DNA of 64,000 nucleotides from Thermotoga maritima MSB8. GTDB taxonomy: Bacteria; Thermotogota; Thermotogae; Thermotogales; Thermotogaceae. Below, in pieces: positions 38,201-46,960 of this stretch. Within the stretch, counting starts at the first letter, position 1. Every line of letters starts with the position of its first letter. Both the position numbers and the translations under genes were made by a program. The notes beneath the pieces are model-generated. The model was not told where the DNA came from, made no database searches, and worked only from the letters and a program-made list of their open reading frames with translations. The DNA lies in contig NC_000853.1 in the NCBI RefSeq assembly GCF_000008545.1, positions 1,796,726 through 1,860,725 on the forward strand, in the 5' to 3' direction.

Positions 38201-38266
38201 TCTTTCTCTTCTCAGAACAGTATACGGAACAATCTCTGAGAGCATTCTCCACAATCGGCCTTTCAC
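35234..38266 (-). CDS. Alpha-mannosidase, family GH38
   Basis: 1010 residues, cytoplasmic (no signal peptide). The zinc-dependent GH38 catalytic domain starts near residue 245, with GHAHIDYAWLWP (His253 or 255 and Asp257 as zinc ligands), the nucleophile region WLPDVFGFSW (Asp367), and SFGHGDGGGGPT for the second metal-site His/Asp. N-terminal beta domain (about 1-240) and C-terminal beta-sandwich domains complete the usual layout. The start is GTG at 38266 after AGGAGGAAAAG. Last gene of the LacI-ABC-GH130-GH38 cluster, so it probably releases mannose from imported mannosides. Confidence 0.9.
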   Translation of the reverse strand: MKGRLWRMLSEIVPYTVLRRERIESWIFSDDAVERIVDPSFEWDFSSAPVRFRKELEPFSVAGEQRAYLKLWFGGETLVLIDGKPYGEINEYHRMLNITPLADGKPHTIEAQVMPRGLFGKPEKPVFTEAFFIVVDEALMKVVKTLELTIKTAEVIEDESLSKKLLDISEEFLSKVWIPRDTGTYLMTALEDPGIKDEIKNTWNTPEFKEFTGVKLPEELRNQILEEFEKFKEKLDRIRKNHPGFGTIHLVGHAHIDYAWLWPVEETKRKILRTFANSVLLSKLYPEFVYTQSSAQMYEDLKQNSPELFEEVRKLVEEGRWEPVGGMWVESDCNVPSIESLVRQFYYGQKFFEREFGKKSKVCWLPDVFGFSWVLPQILKEAGIKYFVTTKLNWNDTNEFPYDLCRWRGIDGSEVIYFSFKNPNEGYNGKIDPDTVYKTWKNFRQKDLTNRVLLSFGHGDGGGGPTEEMLENYEVLKDFPGLPHLEMGTVEEFFKKVEIDEELPVWDGELYLELHRGTYTSQFRTKKLHKEAEDSLYLAELISAFTDKDFSDEIDELWKILLRNEFHDILPGSSIKEVYEDTEKELRHVIEKSKDIVIESLKVLSSENKDVLTILNASSFPKKCLFFLNEDLAISFEGEALLKQKTHDGRYVYFIDREIPPFTKVELKVRKATSEETPSELRETNIMENEFLRVHVNDDGTIQIYDKELDRYVFEEKGNILKLHKNIPAYWDNWDIAENVEKTGYTLRAKNIEKIESGPVREVIRVEHESEGSRITQHYILYRKSRRLDIETKVDWHTRRALLRAYFPTTVLSRKARFDISGGFIERPTHRNTSFEQARFEVPFHRWMDLSQTDFGVSILNDGKYGGSVHQGIMALSLIKAGIFPDFLCDEGEHTFTYSVYVHPGDSLRDVVKESEDLNRSFIVHRGVLNLPSPLLEISPQNFRLTSLRRVKDKIVLRLVEIFGTSGKLSIKLPWHGEIYQTNVLEEKKQKVTFPVVYHPFKIYTFVVEG

Positions 38267-38281
38267 AACCTTTTCCTCCTG

Positions 38282-39172
38282 TTATTCTCTACACCATTTC
38301 ATAACCTTTTCCACGGGAATTGTTGCAAGAGCTATACAGTTGTCCGCGGCTCCGTAGTAGACGTAGTAGTAACCGTTGTACTCTATCATCGCGTCGCTGA
38401 AGACCACGTTCGGTACTCCTCCGAACTTTTCCCAGTCCTCTTCCGGTTCCAGAATGGGCTCTTTCGACCTTTTTATGACCTTTGTGGGATCCTCCAGATC
38501 GAGCAACATGAAACCGAGCCGGTATATAGGTCTGGAAGTACCCGTGTTCTGCACTCCGTGGTAGAGGACGAGCCAGCCGTACTCGGTCTTTATAGGAGGA
38601 GCTCCCACTCCGATCTTCAGGTCATCCCACATTCCAGGCCTTGGAGAAGCAATCTTCACAAAGTTGTCCCAGTGCACGAGATCATCGGAAAACGCGAGCC
38701 ACATGTCAGGTGGTATTCTATGGAACATAACGTACTTTCCATTTATCTTTTCGGGAAATAGAGCCGCGTCTTTGTTGTCCACTTCTGGTATCACAACACC
38801 ATACCTCTTCCAGGTGATGAAATTCTTCGTGGAGGCCATAGCGATTCTGACACCACGTGGAGAATAGGCGGTGTAAACCATGTAGTACTCGTCTCCTATC
38901 TTCGTGATCCTGGGATCTTCCACTCCATAGAGCTCATCATCACTCTTGGGAGCAAAGACGGGTTTTTCAAATTTGTTGAAGTGGATTCCGTCGGTGCTCA
39001 CGGCGTATCCGATCCTTGAAACCATGTCCTCTCCCTGAGCTCTGTAGAGCAAGTGAAAGAGCTCTCCGTCGTAAACCACAGCCGGGTTGAAAACAAACCT
39101 GCTCTCCCAGAGAAAGTACGGAGAAGGTTCCAGAATGGGATTTGCCGGATGTCTTTCGAGTTTAAGCTCCAT
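38282..39172 (-). CDS. GH130 mannoside phosphorylase
   Basis: 296 residues of a five-bladed propeller: LERHPANPILEPS at the start, FNPAVVYDGELFHLLYRAQG in blade 1, and VEDPRIT containing the GH130 catalytic aspartate. The later repeats WLAFSDDLVHW and WLVLYHGVQN are typical. GH130 enzymes phosphorolyse beta-mannosidic disaccharides or N-glycan-core mannosides to mannose 1-phosphate; the exact substrate cannot be told from sequence alone. Located between the permease genes and the GH38 gene, 15 bases from the latter. Confidence 0.85.
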   Translation of the reverse strand: MELKLERHPANPILEPSPYFLWESRFVFNPAVVYDGELFHLLYRAQGEDMVSRIGYAVSTDGIHFNKFEKPVFAPKSDDELYGVEDPRITKIGDEYYMVYTAYSPRGVRIAMASTKNFITWKRYGVVIPEVDNKDAALFPEKINGKYVMFHRIPPDMWLAFSDDLVHWDNFVKIASPRPGMWDDLKIGVGAPPIKTEYGWLVLYHGVQNTGTSRPIYRLGFMLLDLEDPTKVIKRSKEPILEPEEDWEKFGGVPNVVFSDAMIEYNGYYYVYYGAADNCIALATIPVEKVMKWCRE

Positions 39173-39184
39173 GCTCTCCCTCCT

Positions 39185-40006
39185 CTACTTGAAAGACATA
39201 GAAATTCCCTGAAGGAATTGCTTTCTGAAAATCAAAAAGATGAGAACCATCGGAAGAGTTTGTATCACAGACCCTGCCATCAATGGCCCCACATAGGCTG
39301 CGTATTCGTGGTTAAAAGTGGCAAGCAAAACGGAGAGTGGCATCTTGTTGTAATCCTTCACCACCATCAGAGGCCAGAGAAAATTGTCCCAGATCCCTAT
39401 GAACGTGAAAAGACCCACAATTGAGAGTGTGCTTCTGGAGAGAGGTACCATCACCCTAAATATTATCCACAAAGTACTGGCTCCGTCAATTTTAGCGGCT
39501 TCTATGTAATCTTGAGGAATCGTTTTGTAGGATTGTGTTAACATAAAAAGGCTCCATGCACTCATGAGAAATGGAACGATCATAGCAGAGTAAGTGTTGT
39601 AGAGGCCGAGTTTTCTTATGAGAACGAACAACGGGATTATGAACATGAACCCAGGAAAGAGCATCTGGAAAATTATGAAGTTGAAGACAGCGTTGCTTCC
39701 CTTGAATCTCAGCTTTGAAAGTCCATAGGCAATGATGGAAGAAGTGAAAACCACAGAGAAAGTAACTGTGAGAGTTACAAACAAGCTGTTAAAAAAAGCT
39801 CTCAAAAATGGTCTTTCCATTTTCTCTGCCATTGTGAAAATGTACTTGTAGTGCTCCAGAGTGATTCTGGATGGAAAAAATCTTGTGAATATCTCTTCAG
39901 GAGGCTTTATAGACGAAAGAAAAAGCCATACGTACGGGTATATCCAGATCAAGGCAAGGAGAATCATCACTCCGTGAAGTATGATCTCACCCATCTTTTT
40001 TCTCAT
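39185..40006 (-). CDS. Sugar ABC transporter permease (MalG type)
   Basis: 273 residues, six membrane helices and the EAA loop QDYIEAAKIDGASTLWIIFRVMVPL that docks the ATPase. Normal length, unlike the giant MalG of the maltodextrin operon. The ATG at 40006 overlaps the upstream permease gene by 4 bases. With the preceding permease and binding protein it forms an importer, inferred to carry mannosides from the adjacent glycosidases. No ATPase gene is present in the cluster. Confidence 0.9.
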   Translation of the reverse strand: MRKKMGEIILHGVMILLALIWIYPYVWLFLSSIKPPEEIFTRFFPSRITLEHYKYIFTMAEKMERPFLRAFFNSLFVTLTVTFSVVFTSSIIAYGLSKLRFKGSNAVFNFIIFQMLFPGFMFIIPLFVLIRKLGLYNTYSAMIVPFLMSAWSLFMLTQSYKTIPQDYIEAAKIDGASTLWIIFRVMVPLSRSTLSIVGLFTFIGIWDNFLWPLMVVKDYNKMPLSVLLATFNHEYAAYVGPLMAGSVIQTLPMVLIFLIFRKQFLQGISMSFK

Positions 40007-40875
40007 ACGACGGTCACCTCTTTTTCAATGACTTTTCTGATGAAGATCACAATGGAGAAGTTTATCAATGCTGTCATAATCGCTATTGTTGTCGCATAGC
40101 TTGGATTTATTCTCTGAAAGGCGGTGTTGTACATATAAAGCATGAAAGTGAGAGTTCTGTTCATCGGCCCGCCACCGGTGATCATGTATGGCTCCGTAAA
40201 TATACCAAAGGAGAGATTCACAGCGAGTATCAAAACCGTCACAATTGCCGGGTTCAATAGAGGAAGTGTGATCTTCCAGAACTTCACCCAGGAAGTTGCA
40301 CCATCTAGCTCCGCCGCTTCGAATATGGATTTGGGAATAGCCTGAAGTCCTGAGTAGAGAATGAGACCGTAGTACCCGACGAATTTCCAAGTGACCATTA
40401 TCGCTATAGTCAACATTGCAAGCTGTGGATCTGTGAACCATGGTATCGTAATTCCAAACGCGTTGTAGAGAAACCTGTTTATGGGGCCTGTTTCTGAGAA
40501 TATTCTCTGGAACATGATTGAGTACGCAACACCTGATGATACGTAAGCAACCAAAAAACTCAGAGTCACAAACGTCTTGAAGTACTTCATACGGTTCAGA
40601 GCGATTGCAAAAAGAATCGACGCGATGAAAACCATGGGTATGAAATAGGAAAGAAAGTTCATCGTGTTCAGAAAGACCCTCCAGAATATCTTGTCTTCGA
40701 AGATCCTGAAGAAATTCTGAAGTCCCACGAATTTAGGAGATCCCACAAATTTCCATCGTGAAAAGGCGAGTATCAGCATCCAGACAAACGGATATCCCCA
40801 GAAAATAGCGGTATATAGAAGATAAATAGAAACTAGACCCCACCCGAGCCTTGCTTCTCTTCTTTTGAGGCTCAT
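40003..40875 (-). CDS. Sugar ABC transporter permease (MalF type)
   Basis: 290 residues with six membrane helices and the EAA loop KSIFEAAELDGATSWVKFWKITLPLL. The ATG at 40875 (MSLKRREARLGWG) follows AGGAGGGATAGA; the longer in-frame start upstream would run through the hairpin after the binding-protein gene and is rejected. It overlaps the next permease by 4 bases. Confidence 0.9.
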   Translation of the reverse strand: MSLKRREARLGWGLVSIYLLYTAIFWGYPFVWMLILAFSRWKFVGSPKFVGLQNFFRIFEDKIFWRVFLNTMNFLSYFIPMVFIASILFAIALNRMKYFKTFVTLSFLVAYVSSGVAYSIMFQRIFSETGPINRFLYNAFGITIPWFTDPQLAMLTIAIMVTWKFVGYYGLILYSGLQAIPKSIFEAAELDGATSWVKFWKITLPLLNPAIVTVLILAVNLSFGIFTEPYMITGGGPMNRTLTFMLYMYNTAFQRINPSYATTIAIMTALINFSIVIFIRKVIEKEVTVV

Positions 40876-40889
40876 TCTATCCCTCCTGA

Positions 40890-40918
40890 AAAATGAAGGT
40901 GAGGGGAACCCCCTCACC
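40890..40918 (-). terminator. Attenuating hairpin between binding-protein and permease genes
   Basis: Minus strand: perfect 9-bp stem GGTGAGGGG - GTT - CCCCTCACC, then TTCATTTTTC. The stem contains the binding-protein stop codon. Same logic as the hairpin after malE: more receptor than permease. Confidence 0.7.
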
Positions 40919-42170
40919 ACAGGAGTGCGTTGATTTCTTTAACAGCCTGTTTTAGAGCCTCTTCGGGTGTAGCTTTCAGATACATGAGAGGCTCCATCAG
41001 ATATGTGGTCATGGCGTTCTGGACGTCTATTGTGTTGGTGATCATCGCAGGCGGTACAGCGTAAGCCACTGCTTCCGCGATCTTTGCAAAATATGGATCC
41101 TTCATGTACTCGGCAAACACCGGATTCGTTCCAAGATCTTCTCGCGCAGGCGGCATCCTTGTGAGCTCGATCCAGCGCGCGTCGTTTTGTGCGTTGGAGA
41201 AGACCCATTTGATGAATTCAAAGGCTTCCTTCTTGTATTTGCAATGTTCGAACATAACGAGTCCTTTGGTATCCGCGAAGGTGTAGATTGGTTTGTCTTC
41301 GGGGTAATTATCTGGAACGGGAGGAGGTGTCATCACTATGTGCGGGTACACCTCAGGATAGTGTTCTTTCGTGTAGTTCAGGTGCCATGGTCCCATGAGC
41401 TGACCAAGGATCGTACCGTTTTCGAAAGGATCCTGGCCCAGATCCACAGCGGTCCAGCCGTTCTTGAAGAGTGTGTAGATGAATTCAGCGACGGCTTTTC
41501 CGTACTCGTTATTGAAGACGGCTTTACCATTTTCGATGTAGGGTTTTCCACCGCTTGCCGCATAGTAGAACGTGATGAAGTCGAACCATCTGTCCCACCA
41601 GTTTCTCCCAGCAACTGCTCTTATAACGTACTTTTCTTTCGGAACAACCCATTTCTTTGCCAGTTCGTAGATCTCAGAGTAAGTTCTTGGAGGTTTGTCG
41701 TATCCGAGTTCTTTCAGAAGATCTCCTCTCCACCAGAAGAGCATTGGATTGGAATAGATGGGTATGACGTAGTAATGTCCGTTGAGCTTCCAGCCCTCGA
41801 GTATGCCTCTCATTTTCCTTGCGTCCACGAGTTTCCAGAACTCTTCTCCAAACTCCTCATCGAAAGCAACGAGAACGTCCAGTTCTTCTGCGAGCTGGGC
41901 AGCAAAGCCACTGAATATGTTGGTACAAATATCTGGTGCGTTCCCAGCTGCAATAGCGTTCAAAATGGCTTCTTCAGAACTTCCAGCAGCTGGGATAACC
42001 GACCACTCGATCTGAACATCCGGATGTTCTGCGTTCCACTTTTCAACGAGTTCTTTCCAGAAAGTTTCCTGATTCGGGTTTGGTGCTGTCCAGAACACTA
42101 TTTTCTTGACCTCGGCGAATGCAAAGACAGAAAGAACAACGAGCATAAAAAGAAGCACTCTTTTCCACAT
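40914..42170 (-). CDS. Sugar ABC transporter solute-binding protein
   Basis: 418 residues: a signal peptide (MWKRVLLFMLVVLSVFAFA) then the family-1 sugar-binding fold. Features are KKIVFWTAPNPNQETFWKELVEKWN, then AILNAIAAGNAPDICTNIFSG, and many Trp residues (for example RNWWDRWFDF) that line sugar pockets. It is the first gene of the importer, 29 bases downstream of lacI. The ligand is inferred to be a mannoside because GH130 and GH38 genes follow. Confidence 0.88.
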   Translation of the reverse strand: MWKRVLLFMLVVLSVFAFAEVKKIVFWTAPNPNQETFWKELVEKWNAEHPDVQIEWSVIPAAGSSEEAILNAIAAGNAPDICTNIFSGFAAQLAEELDVLVAFDEEFGEEFWKLVDARKMRGILEGWKLNGHYYVIPIYSNPMLFWWRGDLLKELGYDKPPRTYSEIYELAKKWVVPKEKYVIRAVAGRNWWDRWFDFITFYYAASGGKPYIENGKAVFNNEYGKAVAEFIYTLFKNGWTAVDLGQDPFENGTILGQLMGPWHLNYTKEHYPEVYPHIVMTPPPVPDNYPEDKPIYTFADTKGLVMFEHCKYKKEAFEFIKWVFSNAQNDARWIELTRMPPAREDLGTNPVFAEYMKDPYFAKIAEAVAYAVPPAMITNTIDVQNAMTTYLMEPLMYLKATPEEALKQAVKEINALLW

Positions 42171-42199
42171 ACGTATCCCTCCTTTATGAAAGGTTGGTG

Positions 42200-43186
42200 T
42201 TATTTTGTACTTTTTCTCTTTACAAACTGTGTGAAAACAAGAATACGAACAGGATGCGGATTAATTCCAGTCAGCAATTCATGTAAACGCTTACACGCAA
42301 GACAACCCATTTCGTACTTGAAGACCCTCAGTGTCGTCAAAGGAGGATCGAAGTTTTCAGCATCAACAATATCGTCAAATCCTATTACAGAAACATCATC
42401 TGGCACTTTGATGTTATGCTCCTTGAGGCGCTTTATCACCCAGAATGCAATGCTGTCGTTGGAAGTGAAAATAGCTTCCGGTGTGCCATAAGAGTTCAAC
42501 ATGATGTCGATAACTTTTCTGGTTCCTTCTTCTGTGTCATCGCACTCATAAAATCGAGGCATTAATCCTGCTTTTTCCATTGCGTCTTTATAACCGTCGT
42601 ATCTCATCTTGAAGCCGTATGGATGCAGTGGACCGTGAACGTGGACAATCCGCTTAAAACCTTTAGAAATAAGATAATTTGTTGCATAAACCGCACCATC
42701 GTATCCGTCACTTATCACACAATCCACACGCTCTCCAGGAATGTAATGGTCCACCAGAACAAAGGGTTTCTTCCTCGATTTGATTTCCTTCAAAGTCTTC
42801 TCCGAAAGATCTCCCCCTATGAATATGTAACCATCGGCTCCATTCGACTCAGAAAAATTCTCGAGCATTTTCAGTTCTACATTCATTCCAAGTCTTCCAC
42901 AATTTTCCTCAATAGCTCTTATTATCACTCCGTAGAACTCTCCCAAAATGCCATTGTTTTGAAGAGGCGACAGTATTCTTTTACTGGCGAACACATAGAT
43001 ATTGAACAGTTTTCCCTTCGAAGCAAGGAGCTTCGCTGAAATCTCTGGTTTGTAACCCAGCTCTTCAATGGCTTTCCAGACTTTGTACCTTGTTTTTTCC
43101 GAAACATAACCCGAACCGTTTATCACTCTTGAAACAGTTGCGATGGAAACCCCGGCAAGCTTTGCGACATCTTCTATTGTTGGCAC
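42200..43186 (-). CDS. LacI-family transcriptional regulator
   Basis: 328 residues: an N-terminal helix-turn-helix (TIEDVAKLAGVSIATVSRVI) and hinge YKPEISAKLLAS, followed by a periplasmic-binding-type sensor domain (VDCVISDGYDGAVYATNYL, VIGFDDI). The GTG at 43186 is preferred because AGGAGG precedes it by 8 bases; the GTG at 43195 overlaps that site. It sits at the head of the ABC-GH130-GH38 cluster and next to perfect LacI-type palindromes, so it most likely represses this cluster and itself, with the imported sugar as inducer. Confidence 0.92.
   Translation of the reverse strand: MPTIEDVAKLAGVSIATVSRVINGSGYVSEKTRYKVWKAIEELGYKPEISAKLLASKGKLFNIYVFASKRILSPLQNNGILGEFYGVIIRAIEENCGRLGMNVELKMLENFSESNGADGYIFIGGDLSEKTLKEIKSRKKPFVLVDHYIPGERVDCVISDGYDGAVYATNYLISKGFKRIVHVHGPLHPYGFKMRYDGYKDAMEKAGLMPRFYECDDTEEGTRKVIDIMLNSYGTPEAIFTSNDSIAFWVIKRLKEHNIKVPDDVSVIGFDDIVDAENFDPPLTTLRVFKYEMGCLACKRLHELLTGINPHPVRILVFTQFVKRKSTK
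42282..42295. promoter_or_regulatory. Candidate LacI operator inside the 3' end of lacI
   Basis: TGTAAACGCTTACA differs by one base from the perfect palindrome in front of lacI. It lies about 112 bases upstream of the binding-protein start, where the promoter of the importer operon must be. Part of the match follows from the codons it overlaps (Cys-Lys-Arg-Leu-His). Confidence 0.55.
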
Positions 43187-43199
43187 AGTTTGCACCTCC

Positions 43200-43213
43200 T
43201 GTAAGCGCTTACA
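43200..43213. promoter_or_regulatory. LacI operator at the lacI promoter
   Basis: Perfect 14-bp palindrome TGTAAGCGCTTACA with the central CG/GC typical of LacI/GalR-family sites. It lies between the lacI -10 box and its ribosome site, overlapping the likely transcript start, which implies autorepression. Confidence 0.85.
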
Positions 43214-43218
43214 TATCG

Positions 43219-43248
43219 TTTATACAAAAAATTTCCGTGTTAAATCAA
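43219..43248 (-). promoter_or_regulatory. Promoter of lacI
   Basis: Minus strand: -35 TTGATT (43248-43243), 18-base spacer, -10 TATAAA (43224-43219). Confidence 0.6.
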
Positions 43249-43338
43249 GATCTATTTCAAGCGAATACCTTCAACTATTTCCGATTAAGAGAAATTATTC
43301 AGGATTATGACGCAAAATCTCAATTTTAATCAAAACTC

Positions 43339-43370
43339 ACAAAAAACAAAAGCCCCCTGATGGGGGCTTG
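43339..43370 (-). terminator. Terminator after rny
   Basis: Minus strand: perfect 8-bp stem AAGCCCCC - ATCA - GGGGGCTT, then TTGTTTTTT. It ends the long rodZ-like/recA/rny operon. Confidence 0.88.
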
Positions 43371-43392
43371 AAGGTTTTCCATATCAAAACTC

Positions 43393-44919
43393 TTACTTCG
43401 CGTAAGCGACGCTTCTTTTCTCTCTTATCACCACAACTTTCAGAACACCAGGATACTCGAGCTCTTCTTCTATCTTTTTAGAAATATCGTAGGCGAGTTT
43501 TTCAGCGAGAGCGTCATCCACTTTGTCGGGTTCCACAATCACTCTAATTTCTCTTCCAGCCTGAATGGCGTAGGCCTTTTCAACGTACTTGAAGCTTTTT
43601 GCTATCTCCTCCAGCTTCATAAGACGCTTGATGTAGTTCTCCAGACTCTCTCTTCTCGCACCTGGTCTTGCCGCGGAGAGAGCATCAGCAGCTGCCACGA
43701 GTACTGCTTCAGGTGTCATGGGTTCTTCTTCTCCGTGATGGCTGAGAATCATGTTTATGATGTCTTCTTTTTCTCCGTATCTTCGGGCAAGCTCTGCACC
43801 TATGGTCGTGTGTGAACCTTCCAGCTCCTGATCAACAGCTTTTCCTATATCGTGGAGGAGTCCTCCTCTTCTCGCTTTGTCCGCGTTTAGCCCAAGTTCA
43901 GAAGCCATGTAACCGGCGAGCAGAGCCACTTCTATCGAATGGTTCAGAACGTTTTGGCCATAGCTCGTTCTGTATTTCAATTTTCCAAGGAGTTTCACAA
44001 GCTCCGGATGGAGCCCCATAACACCCGCTTTGAACGTCGCCTCCTGTCCAGCTTCTTTTATGGCTTTCTCCACTTCCTGCTTTGCTTTTTCGTACATTTC
44101 TTCGATCCTTGCAGGATGTATTCTTCCATCCGCCACCAGTTTTTCCAGAGTGATACGGGCTATCTCTCTTCTCAGAGGGTTAAAGCAGGAAAGAACCACC
44201 ACTTCCGGGGTGTCGTCTATTATCAAGTCCACACCCGTGATCTTTTCAAATGTCCTGATGTTTCTTCCTTCTCTACCTATGATTCTTCCCTTCATGTCAT
44301 CCGACGGTAGAGAAACGGTAGAAACGGTGATTTCTCCTACATAATCCGGTGCGTATCTCTGAACAGCGAATGCTATGACTTTCTTGGCTTCCTTCTCAGC
44401 TTCTTCTTCAACCTGTTCTTTCATCTCTTTGTAGAGTTTCGCAAGGTCGTGTTCGTACCTCTGCCTTGCTTCTTCGAGGATGAGTTCTCTTGCCTCTTCT
44501 ACAGTCATACCGGCAAGGCGTTTCAATTCTTCGTCGATTCTTTTTTCCTTTTCTTCGACCTCTCTCATTTTCTCTTCCAGATTTGCTTTGAGTTCTTCAA
44601 CCTGCTGTTCCCTTTTCTCAAGGTTCTCTTCTTTTCTTGTCAGGAGCTCTTCTCTTTTCAAGAGTCTTTCTTCTAATGCTCTCAATTCCTCTTCTCTTCT
44701 GGATCGCTCTTTTTCGAATTCTTCTCTGAGCCTGTGAACTTCCTCTCTTCCTTCTATTATCGCTTTCTTTTTTATCTCGTTTGCTTCTTTCTCCGCCTTT
44801 TCAATGATGGTTTGAGCGTCTTCTTTCGCTTTTCTGAGCTTTTGATTTATCTGATAGTTTGCTATTAAATATCCAATCAGAAGACCACCGGCTCCTGCTA
44901 CTATGTACCACAGCATCAT
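43393..44919 (-). CDS. rny: Ribonuclease Y
   Basis: Membrane-anchored endoribonuclease that starts mRNA decay. 508 residues: an N-terminal membrane helix (about 3-20), a long Glu/Lys/Arg coiled coil (about 25-195), a KH RNA-binding domain ([21 protein letters not shown], near 210), and an HD metal-dependent nuclease domain ([11 protein letters not shown], then [10 protein letters not shown]). All parts are present at normal spacing. The ATG overlaps the recX stop by 4 bases. Confidence 0.95.
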   Translation of the reverse strand: MMLWYIVAGAGGLLIGYLIANYQINQKLRKAKEDAQTIIEKAEKEANEIKKKAIIEGREEVHRLREEFEKERSRREEELRALEERLLKREELLTRKEENLEKREQQVEELKANLEEKMREVEEKEKRIDEELKRLAGMTVEEARELILEEARQRYEHDLAKLYKEMKEQVEEEAEKEAKKVIAFAVQRYAPDYVGEITVSTVSLPSDDMKGRIIGREGRNIRTFEKITGVDLIIDDTPEVVVLSCFNPLRREIARITLEKLVADGRIHPARIEEMYEKAKQEVEKAIKEAGQEATFKAGVMGLHPELVKLLGKLKYRTSYGQNVLNHSIEVALLAGYMASELGLNADKARRGGLLHDIGKAVDQELEGSHTTIGAELARRYGEKEDIINMILSHHGEEEPMTPEAVLVAAADALSAARPGARRESLENYIKRLMKLEEIAKSFKYVEKAYAIQAGREIRVIVEPDKVDDALAEKLAYDISKKIEEELEYPGVLKVVVIREKRSVAYAK

Positions 44920-45401
44920 TCTTCACCTCCATCTATTTTATTGAGAATTTCTTCGATGAGAGAAGAATCGAACCCTCTTCTGTAGAGATAATCTCTTAGC
45001 TCCCATCGATCTTTGAATCGCCCTTTCAATCTCTTCAATTCCTCGTGAAAATCGATCTCCTCCAGAGCCTTTTCGATTGCTCTTTCTATGATCTCTTCAT
45101 CCACTCCAAGTGATTTGAGCTTCATTTTCACGACTCTCGGCCCAAAGAGCTTCAATCGCATCTCATCGAGTGCAAAGAGATAAGCCGCTTTTTCGTCGTC
45201 CAGATATCCCTGCTTCTTCAAGGTAGTAATGGTACTTTCCACTTCCTCATCTGCGAAGCCCTGTTTCTTCAATCGTTCGCGAAGTTCGTCTTCAAATCTG
45301 ACTCGATATTTGAGGAGCCTCAACGCATAATTAAGAGGCTTCTTCGCCTGAAGATTTCTTTTCTTTCCTCTGTTCTTCTTTCTCCACTGATAGTAATCCA
45401 T
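44916..45401 (-). CDS. recX: RecX, modulator of RecA
   Basis: 161 residues made of three-helix repeats typical of RecX, for example [30 protein letters not shown] and [17 protein letters not shown] in shortened form. RecX binds RecA filaments and limits recombination. The start shown is ATG 45401, which overlaps the end of recA by 71 bases in another frame. No clear ribosome site precedes it, so it may depend on recA translation; no better internal start was found. Followed directly by rny. Confidence 0.85.
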   Translation of the reverse strand: MDYYQWRKKNRGKKRNLQAKKPLNYALRLLKYRVRFEDELRERLKKQGFADEEVESTITTLKKQGYLDDEKAAYLFALDEMRLKLFGPRVVKMKLKSLGVDEEIIERAIEKALEEIDFHEELKRLKGRFKDRWELRDYLYRRGFDSSLIEEILNKIDGGEE

Positions 45402-46401
45402 ATTTTTCTCTTATTCTCCTTTCGATCTCTCCTGCTATTTCAGGGTTGTCTTTGAGAAACTGAACGGCGTTCGAGCTTCCCTGCCCAAGAGAAACTTCCT
45501 CACCTTTGAGAGTGGTGTAGTAATACCAGCTACCTTTTCTGTCTACTATCCCTTCATTTACAGCGATATTGAACAGCTCGTACTCTCTATCGATTCCTTT
45601 TCCGTATATGATGTACGTCTGTGCGGTTTTGAACGGAGGAGCAACCTTGTTCTTCACGATCTTTACACTTATCACGTTGCCTATCACATCTTTTCCTTCC
45701 TTTATAGGTTCACCCCTCCTGACTTCCATCCTCATGGTTGCGTAGAATTTCAAGGCGAGTCCACCGGTTGTGGTTTCCGGGCTCCCAAACATAACACCTA
45801 TCTTCATTCTGATCTGGTTCGTGAATATCACTACCGCCTTTGATTTGTTCACACTTCCCGCGATCTTTCTCAGTGCCTGCGACATGAGACGTGCCTGAAG
45901 ACCCACCTGCATGTCTCCCATGGCACCTTCTATTTCCGCTCTGGGAACGAGAGCCGCAACGGAATCAACAACTATGAGGTCAACCACACCACTTCTTACG
46001 AGTTCATCCACTATTTCGAGTGCTTGCTCTCCATGATCAGGCTGAGAGATGAGAAGACTCTTCAGATCCACTCCAAGGTTTTTCGCGTAAACAGGGTCCA
46101 GTGCGTGTTCTGCGTCTATGAAAGCAGCCACTCCTCCCATCTTCTGGGCCTCTGCTATGGCGTGGAGTGCAAGGGTAGTTTTTCCACTCGATTCCTGACC
46201 AAAGATTTCCACGATCCTTCCTCTTGGATATCCTCCAACACCCGTTGCGATATCGATGGCGAGGGACCCTGTTGGTATCACCTCTACAGGCTGAACCTGG
46301 GTTTCATCACCCAGGATCATTATGGAACCCTTTCCAAAGTTTTCTTCTATTCTCTTCAACGCTTTCTCCAGGACACTCTTTTTCTGTTTTTCCTCAGGCA
46401 T
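45331..46401 (-). CDS. recA: RecA recombinase
   Basis: 356 residues. Walker [13 protein letters not shown] (about 66-77), Walker [14 protein letters not shown]1/L2 DNA-binding loops with the conserved [13 protein letters not shown], and a short Lys/Glu-rich C-terminus. It catalyses strand exchange and promotes LexA-type self-cleavage. ATG 46401 follows GAGGATTGATCAG and overlaps thpR by 8 bases. The cluster thpR-recA-recX-rny is a common arrangement in related bacteria. Confidence 0.97.
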   Translation of the reverse strand: MPEEKQKKSVLEKALKRIEENFGKGSIMILGDETQVQPVEVIPTGSLAIDIATGVGGYPRGRIVEIFGQESSGKTTLALHAIAEAQKMGGVAAFIDAEHALDPVYAKNLGVDLKSLLISQPDHGEQALEIVDELVRSGVVDLIVVDSVAALVPRAEIEGAMGDMQVGLQARLMSQALRKIAGSVNKSKAVVIFTNQIRMKIGVMFGSPETTTGGLALKFYATMRMEVRRGEPIKEGKDVIGNVISVKIVKNKVAPPFKTAQTYIIYGKGIDREYELFNIAVNEGIVDRKGSWYYYTTLKGEEVSLGQGSSNAVQFLKDNPEIAGEIERRIREKYGLLSVEKEEQRKEKKSSGEEAS

Positions 46402-46957
46402 ACCTGATCAATCCTCCTTCAAACTGACATTCGTAGAGAACTTTGTAGATGGGACCTGTCGGTGTTAACGTGGACGAGTAAATCTTGAATCTGTCCACCG
46501 CAACTTCGATGGGCGGAAAATCGATATCTTCGATCAGTTTTTCCCACTTGTCCGGGTAGTACTTCACCCTTCCAATTGTAATGTGAGGAACGAACTTCTC
46601 TTCAAACGAGAAACCGTGGTGAGACAGCTCGTTTCTGAGCTCTTCGTAGAGTTTCATCAAGCGATCGGTGTTCTCCACTCCGAGCCAAAAGACGCGCGGA
46701 GACATCTTCCTCTTGAAGTACCCAAAACCTTTCACGGTGAACGAAAAAGAAGGAAAACCTCTCACTCTTCTACAGAGGTGTTCGGCTATTTCGGAGATTT
46801 TCTGCTCGTCAACCTCTCCCAGGAAAAAAAGCGTGAGGTGCATGTTTTCTTCAGAAACCCACGTTGCACCAAAGCCTCTTTTCATGAGTTTTTCTATGAT
46901 CTCAGAGGCTTGCTTCTTGACTTCTTCGTTGACATCGATAGCAATGAAGGTTCTCAT
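46394..46957 (-). CDS. thpR: RNA 2',3'-cyclic phosphodiesterase (LigT family)
   Basis: 187 residues with the two HxT motifs of the 2H phosphoesterase superfamily: HLTLFFLG (about 41-48) and HITIGRV (about 127-133). These enzymes open 2',3'-cyclic phosphates or ligate tRNA halves in vitro. The N-terminus [14 protein letters not shown] is typical. It lies 3 bases downstream of pgsA and overlaps recA. Confidence 0.9.
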   Translation of the reverse strand: MRTFIAIDVNEEVKKQASEIIEKLMKRGFGATWVSEENMHLTLFFLGEVDEQKISEIAEHLCRRVRGFPSFSFTVKGFGYFKRKMSPRVFWLGVENTDRLMKLYEELRNELSHHGFSFEEKFVPHITIGRVKYYPDKWEKLIEDIDFPPIEVAVDRFKIYSSTLTPTGPIYKVLYECQFEGGLIRYA

Positions 46958-46960
46958 GAA

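Noticed and set aside
41187..42491. 434-codon open frame on the plus strand across the binding-protein and lacI genes
   Set aside because: Spans two real genes on the other strand, no recognisable domain, no credible start signals.
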